The position numbers and the translations under genes are program-made. A stretch of DNA of 18,015 nt from Treponema sp. (lineage in GTDB: Bacteria > Spirochaetota > Spirochaetia > Treponematales > Breznakiellaceae). The notes under the pieces were generated by a model. It made no database searches and was not told the origin of the DNA. It saw nothing but the letters and a program-made list of their open reading frames with translations. The stretch is taken from assembly GCA_031254385.1 (NCBI GenBank), contig JAIRUO010000199.1, positions 1 to 18,015 on the forward strand, given 5' to 3'. Position 1 is the first letter of the stretch. Each line of letters opens with the position of its first letter. Positions 6,451 through 13,611 of the stretch are shown here, piece after piece.

Positions 6451-8466
6451 ATGCGTCCTTTTGAAGTAGTATCCCCCTTCAATCCCGCAGGAGATCAGGG
6501 TGAAGCCATCGCGGCCCTGGCAGCCGGAATAAAGGCCGGGGACAAGTACCAGACCCTCCAGGGTGTGACGGGTTCGGGCAAGACCTTTACCATGGCCAAA
6601 ATTATAGAGGCCGTGCAAATGCCCACCTTGGTGGTGAGCCACAACAAGACCCTGGCTGCCCAGCTTTTTAGGGAGTTTAAGGGCTTCTTTCCGCACAATG
6701 CGGTTGAATATTTTGTTTCTTATTACGATTACTACCAGCCAGAAGCCTATGTTGCCAGCCGCGATCTCTATATAGAAAAAGACGCTTCGATTAATGATGA
6801 AATCGAGCGCCTCCGCCTTTCCGCGACACGCAGCCTGATGGAACGCGAAGACGTGATAATTGTGGCAACTGTCTCCTGCATCTACGGCCTTGCAACGCCT
6901 GAAATCTATAAAAAGATGACTGCGACTTTTTCCTGTGGGGACAGCATTGACGTGGACGCCCTGATACGGCGTTTTGTGGAGCTCCAGTATGAGCGCAACG
7001 ATGCGGTTCTGGAGAGGGGCCGTTTCCGACGACGAGGAGACACTCTGGAAATATACCCCGCGTATCTGGAAGAAGCGTACCGGGTTGATCTTGACTGGGA
7101 CAAGGTGGAGCGCATACGCCGCTTTGATCCCGTATCGGGAAAGATACTTGAAGAACTGGACAGGGCTATGATCTACCCGGCCAAACAGTTTGTCATGCCC
7201 GCAGAAATGATACGGAATGCGTTAGGCGCAATAAAGGAAGAACTGGAAAAACGCTACGAATATTTTCAGAAAAACGGAAAGGTCATAGAAGCTGAAAGGA
7301 TCAAAACCAGGGTGGAGTACGATCTGGAAATGCTCACAGAAATGGGCTATTGTCCGGGAATTGAAAATTACTCTGCGCCTTTAGCCGGAAGAAAACCCGG
7401 TGAAGCCCCGGATACACTGGTAGACTACATACCCAAGAAGCACCTTACCTTTATTGACGAAAGCCACGTTACCGTCCCACAGATTGGCGCAATGTACGCC
7501 GGGGATCGCAGCCGCAAGCAGAGCCTCGTGGATTACGGATTCCGTCTGCCCTGCGCCCTGGACAACCGGCCCCTGCGTTACGATGAGTTTGAAACCCGAC
7601 TCGACAAGACCGTCTTTGTCTCTGCCACGCCCAGCAAGACCGAGGCCGAGCTTTCCGCCAGAACGGTACAGCAGCTCATACGCCCCACCGGCCTTCTTGA
7701 CCCGGAAATAGAAGTGCGCCCTAGCGAAGGCCAAATGGAAGACATCTACGGCGAGATTCAGAAGCGAATCAAGGCAGGGGAACGATCCCTCATCCTCACC
7801 CTGACAAAAAAGATGGCAGAAGACCTTACCGATTACCTTTCGGGGCTGGGCCTAAAAGTGCAGTACATTCACAGCGAAGTAGAAACCATTGAGCGCGTGG
7901 AAATACTCACCCGGCTGCGCAGCGGCGACTTTGACGTACTGGTGGGGATCAACCTGCTCCGCGAAGGCATAGACCTTCCAGAAGTTTCATTTATCGCCAT
8001 ACTTGACGCGGATAAGATCGGCTTCCTCCGCTCCCTTACCAGCCTCGTTCAGATAATAGGCCGCGCTGCCAGAAACGCCGCTGGCAAGGTGATTATGTAC
8101 GCTGACCGCATGAGCGATGCCATGTCCCAGGCCATCGCGGAAACCAACCGCCGCCGCGCAGCCCAGATGGCTTACAATAAGGCCCACGGCATTACCCCTG
8201 CCACGGTTAAAAAGGCTATTGCAGACATATTGGAACGCCATTTAATAGAAGAAAAGAACGCAGCCAGCACTTCCATCGAAGTCCTCAAAAACTCATTCAA
8301 TGTCCTGGTGCCGGATCAGAGGAAAAAACTCATCGCCGCCCTGGAAAGAGAAATGCTGGAACACGCCAAAAACCTGGAATTCGAGCAGGCAGCTTCTATC
8401 CGGGACGAAATTGAAAAAATCAAGGGAATAGGCGTAAAAGAGAAAGGTAAAGCAAAACGTTATTAA
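6451..8466 (+). CDS. uvrB: UvrABC system protein B (excinuclease subunit)
   Basis: The damage-verification helicase of nucleotide excision repair; it is loaded by UvrA, clamps DNA with a beta-hairpin and recruits UvrC. The 671 residues match normal family length. Visible are the N-terminal PFEVVSPFNPAGDQ, Walker A GVTGSGKT at 38-45, the aromatic beta-hairpin YFVSYYDYYQPEAYV starting at Tyr87, Walker B DESH at 336-339, the motif V/VI region with GINLLREGIDLPEV and GRAARN at 537-542, and a C-terminal UVR coiled coil (about 627-658) for UvrC contact. The usual DADKEGFLRS reads DADKIGFLRS at 519-528. The start at 6451 fits the conserved N-terminus, yet there is no ribosome site, so leaderless initiation is likely. 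No SOS-type operator was recognised upstream. rlpA follows after 16 bases. Confidence 0.98.
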   Translation: MRPFEVVSPFNPAGDQGEAIAALAAGIKAGDKYQTLQGVTGSGKTFTMAKIIEAVQMPTLVVSHNKTLAAQLFREFKGFFPHNAVEYFVSYYDYYQPEAYVASRDLYIEKDASINDEIERLRLSATRSLMEREDVIIVATVSCIYGLATPEIYKKMTATFSCGDSIDVDALIRRFVELQYERNDAVLERGRFRRRGDTLEIYPAYLEEAYRVDLDWDKVERIRRFDPVSGKILEELDRAMIYPAKQFVMPAEMIRNALGAIKEELEKRYEYFQKNGKVIEAERIKTRVEYDLEMLTEMGYCPGIENYSAPLAGRKPGEAPDTLVDYIPKKHLTFIDESHVTVPQIGAMYAGDRSRKQSLVDYGFRLPCALDNRPLRYDEFETRLDKTVFVSATPSKTEAELSARTVQQLIRPTGLLDPEIEVRPSEGQMEDIYGEIQKRIKAGERSLILTLTKKMAEDLTDYLSGLGLKVQYIHSEVETIERVEILTRLRSGDFDVLVGINLLREGIDLPEVSFIAILDADKIGFLRSLTSLVQIIGRAARNAAGKVIMYADRMSDAMSQAIAETNRRRAAQMAYNKAHGITPATVKKAIADILERHLIEEKNAASTSIEVLKNSFNVLVPDQRKKLIAALEREMLEHAKNLEFEQAASIRDEIEKIKGIGVKEKGKAKRY

Positions 8467-8482
8467 ATACGATATATATAGT

Positions 8483-9352
8483 ATGAAACGTATAATTACT
8501 TTTGTTTTTATTTTTTTGATAGCATTTACGGCAGCCCCTGCAATCCAGGCCCAGGCTCCATCCGGAACTTTCAGGCAGGAAGGCATTGCTTCCTGGTACG
8601 GCAGTGAATATGACGGAAGGCCCACCGCTTCTGGCGAGATCTTTAATTCCACCCTGTTTACCGCCGCTCATCCTTCCCTGCCCTTTGGTACTATTCTTAC
8701 TGTTACAAATACCCATAACAATAAGCAGGTGATGGTCAGGGTTAATGACCGAGGGCCTTTTGTCTCGGCAAGGATAATCGATCTGTCCAGGGCCGCTGCG
8801 GAAGCCTTGGATATGATTGTTACCGGAACAGCCCCGGTCATTGTGGAGAGCTCAATCGCTATGGGGCTTGGGCCAGTTCCTGCTCAGCCTGTTACTACTT
8901 ACCCCGGTACAGCGCCGGTTACCACTCAGCCTCTTCCTACTCAGCCAGCCACTACCTATCCCGGCGTAGCGCCAGTTCAGCAAACAGCCCCGGTAACAAG
9001 CCAGACTCCTTATGCTCCCGTGCAGGAACCAGTATACAATCCGGTTCCGCAAGCCCCGCTGGCAACGACTCCCGTCTACAACAATACGCCAACTATAAAT
9101 ATAATCGGAGGGTTCCCCCAGACAGGTACGGGCAAGCATTACCGCCTACAGGTGGGAGCTTACAAGATCCCGCGCAACGCGGTAGATACCTTTGAAAGAT
9201 TAAGAGATGTAGGACTTAGCCCTCTGTATGAGGTTTTCGAAGATACTTACAGAGTAGTTCTTGCAAACTTAAATCCTGAGGATATACCCTATATTGCAGA
9301 AATACTCGCTTATGCGGGTTTTCGAGAAGCTCTTCTTAGGGAAGAACGCTGA
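8483..9352 (+). CDS. rlpA: RlpA-like septal lytic transglycosylase with SPOR domain
   Basis: RlpA cleaves peptidoglycan strands lacking stem peptides, with the SPOR domain targeting such glycan at the division septum. The 289-residue protein has a signal peptide (residues 1 to about 23, cleavage near AIQA) without a lipobox, unlike many RlpA proteins. The double-psi beta-barrel spans about 33-123: IASWYGSEYDGRPTASGE, LPFGT and VNDRGPF. Glu52, His63 and Asp89 occupy the spacing of the catalytic triad described in Pseudomonas aeruginosa (E120, H131, D157), so activity is likely. A Pro/Thr-rich linker (131-200) contains a 19-residue-spaced repeat TTYPG(T/V)APV. The SPOR domain (about 218-288) starts KHYRLQVGAYK. 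There is no Shine-Dalgarno before the ATG; it may rely on its own AT-rich upstream region or on uvrB translation. The EamA gene begins four bases after its stop codon's first bases end. Confidence 0.93.
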   Translation: MKRIITFVFIFLIAFTAAPAIQAQAPSGTFRQEGIASWYGSEYDGRPTASGEIFNSTLFTAAHPSLPFGTILTVTNTHNNKQVMVRVNDRGPFVSARIIDLSRAAAEALDMIVTGTAPVIVESSIAMGLGPVPAQPVTTYPGTAPVTTQPLPTQPATTYPGVAPVQQTAPVTSQTPYAPVQEPVYNPVPQAPLATTPVYNNTPTINIIGGFPQTGTGKHYRLQVGAYKIPRNAVDTFERLRDVGLSPLYEVFEDTYRVVLANLNPEDIPYIAEILAYAGFREALLREER

Positions 9353-9355
9353 CAT

Positions 9356-10372
9356 TTGAATAAACGTGCGTTAGGTGCAGATGGTCTTTTATTATTAACC
9401 GCCGCTATATGGGGATTTGGCTTTGTAGCCCAGCGTTCCGGCATGGAATACATAGGCCCCTTTGCATATAACGGGATAAGATTTGTATTGGGAAGCATCT
9501 CCCTCTTTCCCATTATTGCCTGGCAAAAACACGGTACGCCTCTTAACCTAAAAAAAGCCCTGCCCGGCATACTCGCGGCAGGGAGCATAATTTTCTTTGC
9601 CGTAACTCTCCAGCAAATAGGCATAATGTTCACCACTGCCGGGAACGCGGGATTTATAACCGGCCTCTATGTGGTGCTTACCCCGGTCTTTGGAATCTTT
9701 CTGGGCAGGAAGACAGGAAGAGCCACCTGGATCGGGGCTGTATTTACTCTTGTTGGGCTATACTTTATCAGCGTTGCCAGTTCTGTTACGGCGGAGATAA
9801 ACCCTGGAGACATCATTATTGCTTTAGGCGCTGTATTTTGGGCCTTCCATGTACTCATCATAGACCGATTGGTACAAAAAACAGACCCAATAATACTTTC
9901 GTCAGGGCAATTCATGATATGCGGCCTCTATTCTTTAGGAGTCGCCTTTTTAGCGGAACCTGTTCTTAGGACATGGTTAAATTCGTTTGACACCCTTGCC
10001 GCGATTGCATGGACACCTTTCCCCGCGCTTCTGTCCGGCCTTTTTTCAGGCATTATCCCCGTGACCAAGGTCAGCGGTGCAATCATTCCCATACTTTACG
10101 GCGGCCTAGCTTCTGTAGGGATTGCTTATACCTTGCAGGTTGTAGCGCAGAAAAACGCCCCTCCAGCCCACGCCACGATTATTTTATGCCTTGAAGGATG
10201 CTTTGCCGCTCTTGGCGGGGTGATTATCCTACACGAACCATTGGGACCCTCGACTGTCCTGGGCTTTGCCTTGATGCTAGCAGGTATGTTGGTCAGCCAA
10301 TGGGAAACTATTCTAAAAAAGGAACCACGGATTACGCGGATTTTCACGGATTTTCACGGATTGGAGAGATAA
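9356..10372 (+). CDS. EamA/DMT-family membrane transporter
   Basis: A polytopic inner-membrane protein of 338 residues, probably ten helices in two five-helix EamA halves, typical of drug/metabolite exporters; the substrate cannot be told. Family signs are LLTAAIWGFGFVAQRSGMEY near the N-terminus, NAGFITGLYVVLTPVFGIFL ending the first half, ALGAVFWAFHVLIIDRLV opening the second, and a C-terminal QVVAQKNAPPAHATIILCLE followed by GVIILHEPLG. The start is TTG three bases after the rlpA stop, with AGGGAAG upstream, indicating translational coupling. The last 16 residues (323-338, EPRITRIFTDFHGLER) are encoded by the repeat element at 10323-10427, so the ancestral protein probably ended at about residue 322 or had a different tail. 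No function is expected of this charged tail. Confidence 0.93.
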   Translation: MNKRALGADGLLLLTAAIWGFGFVAQRSGMEYIGPFAYNGIRFVLGSISLFPIIAWQKHGTPLNLKKALPGILAAGSIIFFAVTLQQIGIMFTTAGNAGFITGLYVVLTPVFGIFLGRKTGRATWIGAVFTLVGLYFISVASSVTAEINPGDIIIALGAVFWAFHVLIIDRLVQKTDPIILSSGQFMICGLYSLGVAFLAEPVLRTWLNSFDTLAAIAWTPFPALLSGLFSGIIPVTKVSGAIIPILYGGLASVGIAYTLQVVAQKNAPPAHATIILCLEGCFAALGGVIILHEPLGPSTVLGFALMLAGMLVSQWETILKKEPRITRIFTDFHGLER

Positions 10373-10427
10373 AAAAACCATTATCCTTATCTGTGTAATC
10401 CGAATTAATTCGTGTCCATCCGTGGTT
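10323..10427. repeat. Dispersed-type inverted-repeat element between convergent genes
   Basis: A 105-bp element bounded by AACCACGGAT (10323-10332) and its exact inverse ATCCGTGGTT (10418-10427). Inside are GGATTACGC (10329-10337) pairing with GTGTAATCC (10393-10401) allowing one G-U, two exact tandem copies of TTTTCACGGA (10341-10360), a run of seven A (10371-10377) and the palindrome CGAATTAATTCG (10401-10412). I recall similar 'ACCACGGATTACACGGATT' repeats dispersed in many bacterial genomes; copies in this genome cannot be checked here. It fills the whole space between the EamA and acyltransferase genes, supplies 16 codons and the stop of the former and overlaps the stop of the latter by two bases. 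Transcripts from either side could fold it, so it may also end transcription. Confidence 0.8.
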
Positions 10428-11781
10428 AAATTTCTTCTTGGTTTACAGTTTGAATGCTGTCGAGGTAGGTTTTTTCCAAATCCTTCATCGCAGTATCCAT
10501 AGCAGCTCTCTTATCAGCTTTATATGAAGGCAACCGCTCAGTCAAATTAATAACCGGCGCGGCCTGAATAATAACGCGCTGGGGCAGGATATTCTTACGA
10601 TTTCCAAATGCGCCGCCCATGGTACGGTTGGCAAAGTCATAGAGGTTCTGGCAATATTCTGTTTTTATGTGAAGCGGATCGCTTTCTTGTGGCAGAGGGA
10701 CGCGAAAATACCAGCCAAGATCAGCTAACTCCATGTGTCTGGAGGCATACCAGGCTTCTCCTGCGCGAAGATCCGCTGTACTCCGTTTTGCAGGGGTCAT
10801 GTTGTCCAGGCTGTCAACTCCGGGGAGTATTATCAGATCCCAGCAAATTTGGCGGAGATAATAAAGACGCGTAAAAAAATCCCCTTCGCCTTTTATGCCT
10901 AGCATCCTTTCCCCTGTTTCCAGGGCTGTGTTGATAACAGTGTCAAGACGGTTTTCAAAAGGAATGTTTTTATCGCTTTTTATCTCATAACGGTTTTCAT
11001 TTACTTCAAGAATATGTTCGCGGCAGAGTTCAAGCCTCTTCGTTAAAGGCAGAGCCCTCGCCTCTTTTCCGCTAATGTTAGTATATGCTTCAATTTTCCT
11101 GATAAGTGTTTCTAGAGTTGACTTTTCCTTTGCACCGAAACGAGAATAAATAGACAATGGCAAAACTTCCACAGGTATATTGCTTCCCTGTTTATTAATT
11201 CTGTCAGCCGCATTAAAGCCAATCCAAAAAGTACCCGGCTCAAGCCTGGGAACCGATTCGGCAGTATACGAAACCTGCCCTTCCGGCGCTAATGCCACAG
11301 GATATGGCCCTTCAACAATGGCGTTTAAAATCCGGGACATTCCCTGTCTGTCAAGTTTGGTATGGTGAATGGGCATGGCGCCTATCCTGGGCATAAAAAA
11401 CCGCGCTACCCATCCGCCCCAGCGTGCTACTTCATAGCCGTAAATAAATAACGCGTGGGGCCGGCAGGGAAATTTTATACCAGCCTTGCGGGCAAGGGCA
11501 TTAAACCGGAAGAGAAAAAACCATGCTAAAAGCTGTGGCTCAGCCCCTATAGCATGACGAAAGGCTATGATGCAGCGGCTCTCTTTGGCAAGGGCTCTCT
11601 TAAAAGCGTCAAAAAGATAATTCTCTCCGCGCAGGATTATTTTTGCCCTTCCGATAAAAGTGAGAAGATAGGGTCTGGCTAAAAACTTGAGAAGTAAAAG
11701 GACAAATTTTGAAATGCGCGGTTCGGGAACCCTTATATCTGGAGCAGCCTTAACAATAGGCTTGATATAGGGCTTATACAT
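10426..11781 (-). CDS. PlsC-like glycerolipid acyltransferase, second paralogue
   Basis: A 451-residue member of the lysophospholipid acyltransferase superfamily (PlsC/COG0204 type), expected to transfer acyl groups to a glycerolipid at the inner membrane. The catalytic block is at 74-84, FRHAIGAEPQL: His76 and, four residues apart, Glu81, so the motif is HX4E instead of the usual HX4D. GAMPIHHTKLDRQGM (134-148) matches motif II, APEG (165-168) motif III, and VEVLPLS motif IV. Hydrophobic stretches near 26-50 and 84-92 would anchor it. About 230 further C-terminal residues have no name I recognise, but RTMGGAFGNR and AAPVINLTERLPSY recur in the paralogue at 12248-13600. Its ATG overlaps the end of the membrane-protein gene by 8 bases (ATGTATAA), implying translational coupling. 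Its stop TAA overlaps the repeat element. Confidence 0.85.
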   Translation of the reverse strand: MYKPYIKPIVKAAPDIRVPEPRISKFVLLLLKFLARPYLLTFIGRAKIILRGENYLFDAFKRALAKESRCIIAFRHAIGAEPQLLAWFFLFRFNALARKAGIKFPCRPHALFIYGYEVARWGGWVARFFMPRIGAMPIHHTKLDRQGMSRILNAIVEGPYPVALAPEGQVSYTAESVPRLEPGTFWIGFNAADRINKQGSNIPVEVLPLSIYSRFGAKEKSTLETLIRKIEAYTNISGKEARALPLTKRLELCREHILEVNENRYEIKSDKNIPFENRLDTVINTALETGERMLGIKGEGDFFTRLYYLRQICWDLIILPGVDSLDNMTPAKRSTADLRAGEAWYASRHMELADLGWYFRVPLPQESDPLHIKTEYCQNLYDFANRTMGGAFGNRKNILPQRVIIQAAPVINLTERLPSYKADKRAAMDTAMKDLEKTYLDSIQTVNQEEI

Positions 11782-12229
11782 AAGGCCCGAATATTAACCT
11801 ATGCAAATACATACTGTCCGGGAAGACAAAAATATGAATTAGCATCCATACAGTAGTAAAAATCTTTGCGGGTATAGCGAGCCTTTTTGTCTTGGTGTAA
11901 ACAAACCAGCCTAGCATTACCGTAAGCGTATCTCCGATCAGGCGGTTTGACCAATGCTCAACCCCCTGAAACCAAAAAGTTACCCGTTCCCCAATTGCTC
12001 CCGGGATGACTCCGGCTTCAACATAATGCTCTATACATTCCCATAGCAAAGAAACTGTTAGTACAATAATAAAATTAACTATTTTTATCGATGCCTCACT
12101 GATCTCTTCTTTTTTAAAAAGCTTCCCTGTAATCAGCACAGCAAAACCGGCCAGGGCAATTCCATTTACAAAATGTTCCAGAGACCAGATATCAAACATG
12201 GCAACTGTTTTATATCCCCAAATTTGCAC
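11774..12229 (-). CDS. Small polytopic membrane protein in the acyltransferase cassette
   Basis: A 151-residue membrane protein with about four helices; I do not recognise the family with confidence. Three conserved-looking polar clusters lie next to the helices: SLEHFVNG at about 16-23, LLWECIEHYVEAG at about 60-72, and GVEHWSNRLIGDTLTVMLG at about 88-106. Repeated Glu-His pairs and a GD motif in a membrane setting suggest a metal- or cofactor-binding or hydrolytic site, and the WEcxE...GD pattern loosely recalls the DUF2238/YjdF group. The start is GTG at 12229, supported by GGAGG eight bases upstream. It lies 18 bases after one acyltransferase gene and overlaps the next by 8, so a role in the same lipid pathway is a reasonable inference, but no reaction can be named. 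Confidence 0.75.
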   Translation of the reverse strand: MQIWGYKTVAMFDIWSLEHFVNGIALAGFAVLITGKLFKKEEISEASIKIVNFIIVLTVSLLWECIEHYVEAGVIPGAIGERVTFWFQGVEHWSNRLIGDTLTVMLGWFVYTKTKRLAIPAKIFTTVWMLIHIFVFPDSMYLHRLIFGPYV

Positions 12230-12237
12230 TGCTATCT

Positions 12238-12242
12238 CCTCC
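12238..12242 (-). promoter_or_regulatory. Shine-Dalgarno for the GTG-started membrane protein
   Basis: GGAGG on the minus strand, eight bases before GTG at 12229, and just after the stop codon of the preceding acyltransferase gene. It fixes the GTG as the start; the next in-frame ATG (residue 11) has no such site. Confidence 0.75.
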
Positions 12243-12247
12243 GGTAT

Positions 12248-13600
12248 CTAATGGTCTTTATTCATCACCTCAATACAATTTTTAAACGCATTCTCCAGAT
12301 CTGACATGGTCTTGTCAAATGTGGCTTTTTTATCGATATGATAAGACTGTAAACGATCGCTTAAATTTATAACAGGGGCAGCTACTACAATTACTTTCCG
12401 GGGAATAATATTTACCCTGTTAGAGAAAGCCCCTCCCATTGTACGGCTGGCAAAATCCCAGAGGTTCTGAATATATTCGATTTTTTTATTAAAATTTGTT
12501 TCTTCTGTTGGAAGCGGAGTCCGGAAGTGCCAGCAGAAATCAACCAGTTCCAGATACCGTCCTATATGCCAGGCTTCCCCTGCCTGGAGATCCTTCACGC
12601 TCCTCTCAATACGCGTCATGCCTTCAAAATTATCAATGTTTGGCAAATAAATCCTGTCCCAGTAGTATTGGCGCAGCCAGTACAATCGGAAGAAGAAATC
12701 CCCCTCGCTTTTTACTCCTGTCATCCTTTCGGCGGTTTCCAGCGCAGCGTAAATTACCCGTTCAAGGCGCTCTTCATAAGGAAGCGAGTCTTCGCCCTTG
12801 ATTTGGAAACGCGATTCATTAAGCTCTAAAATATACTGCCTGCATTGCCGTACGCGCTCCACGAAAGGAATTTTTTTTCTGCCCTTACTGGAAAATCCTG
12901 TTACCTTTTCAATCTTTTTTAGCAGCATTTCCATATTCATCTTGCCCCAGGAGCCAAAACGAAAATGAAACGAAAGCGGCAGTATCTCTACCGGGCAGGG
13001 CGAACCTTTTGCCTCAAGCTGTTTTGCCACGCCAAAACCTATACGAATAGTCCCCGGCTCAAGTCGGCTGACCGTATCCACGTTATAGGTAACATGCCCT
13101 TCCGGTGCCATAGCCACAGGATAAGGCCCCTCGGTAATGGCTTTGTATATTCTTGCCATGCCTTTGCGATCCATTTTTGAATGATGAATGGGCATAGCCC
13201 CAACATCAGGCATAATAAACCTGGCTACCCAGCCGCCGTAGCGGACAACCTCATAACTGTACACAAAGACCGCATGGGGGTGCCTGATAAATTTAACCCC
13301 TGCTCTGGCCGCAAGCGTTTTGAGTTTGAAGAGAAAGAACCATGTTAAAAGCTGAGGCTCGCCACCGTTAGGGTGACGAAAGGCAATAATACAGCGGCTC
13401 TCTCCGGCAAGGGCCCGCTTGAATGCGTCAAACAGATATTTTTCTTCGCGCAGGACAACTCTGGCAATTCCAAAAAAAAGAAAAAGATAGAGCCTTGCCA
13501 ATAATTTAAGGAGGAACAGGGCGAATTTAGAAATCCTCGGCTCACGCCCCTTGATATTCTTCTTAGCCCTGGAAGCCGGCCTCATATATGGCTTATACAT
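12248..13600 (-). CDS. PlsC-like glycerolipid acyltransferase, first paralogue
   Basis: A 450-residue paralogue of the product of 10426-11781, aligned almost without gaps from MYKPY to the last 20 residues. The catalytic block is FRHPNGGEPQL with His76 and Glu81 (HX4E); HPNG is closer to the usual HPN-x-x-D than the other copy. Motif II GAMPIHHSKMDRKGM and motif III APEG (165-168) are intact, and VEILPLS follows. The large C-terminal half shares GEAW, a WHFRTPLP-type segment, RTMGGAFSNR and AAPVINLSDRLQSY with its partner. It begins 11 bases after the rpoC stop codon with only a weak ribosome site, so it is probably read through from rpoC. Expected at the inner membrane in phospholipid or related glycerolipid synthesis; substrate and acyl donor are unknown. 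Confidence 0.86.
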   Translation of the reverse strand: MYKPYMRPASRAKKNIKGREPRISKFALFLLKLLARLYLFLFFGIARVVLREEKYLFDAFKRALAGESRCIIAFRHPNGGEPQLLTWFFLFKLKTLAARAGVKFIRHPHAVFVYSYEVVRYGGWVARFIMPDVGAMPIHHSKMDRKGMARIYKAITEGPYPVAMAPEGHVTYNVDTVSRLEPGTIRIGFGVAKQLEAKGSPCPVEILPLSFHFRFGSWGKMNMEMLLKKIEKVTGFSSKGRKKIPFVERVRQCRQYILELNESRFQIKGEDSLPYEERLERVIYAALETAERMTGVKSEGDFFFRLYWLRQYYWDRIYLPNIDNFEGMTRIERSVKDLQAGEAWHIGRYLELVDFCWHFRTPLPTEETNFNKKIEYIQNLWDFASRTMGGAFSNRVNIIPRKVIVVAAPVINLSDRLQSYHIDKKATFDKTMSDLENAFKNCIEVMNKDH

Positions 13601-13611
13601 TCTACTACTGC

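Noticed and set aside
8515..8716. Minus-strand frames over the uvrB/rlpA junction
   Set aside because: They run antisense to the signal peptide and barrel of RlpA and have no recognisable protein features.
10323..10427. Insertion sequence or CRISPR interpretation of the repeat
   Set aside because: There is no transposase frame and there are no regularly spaced identical repeats with unique spacers; it is only a short inverted-repeat element.
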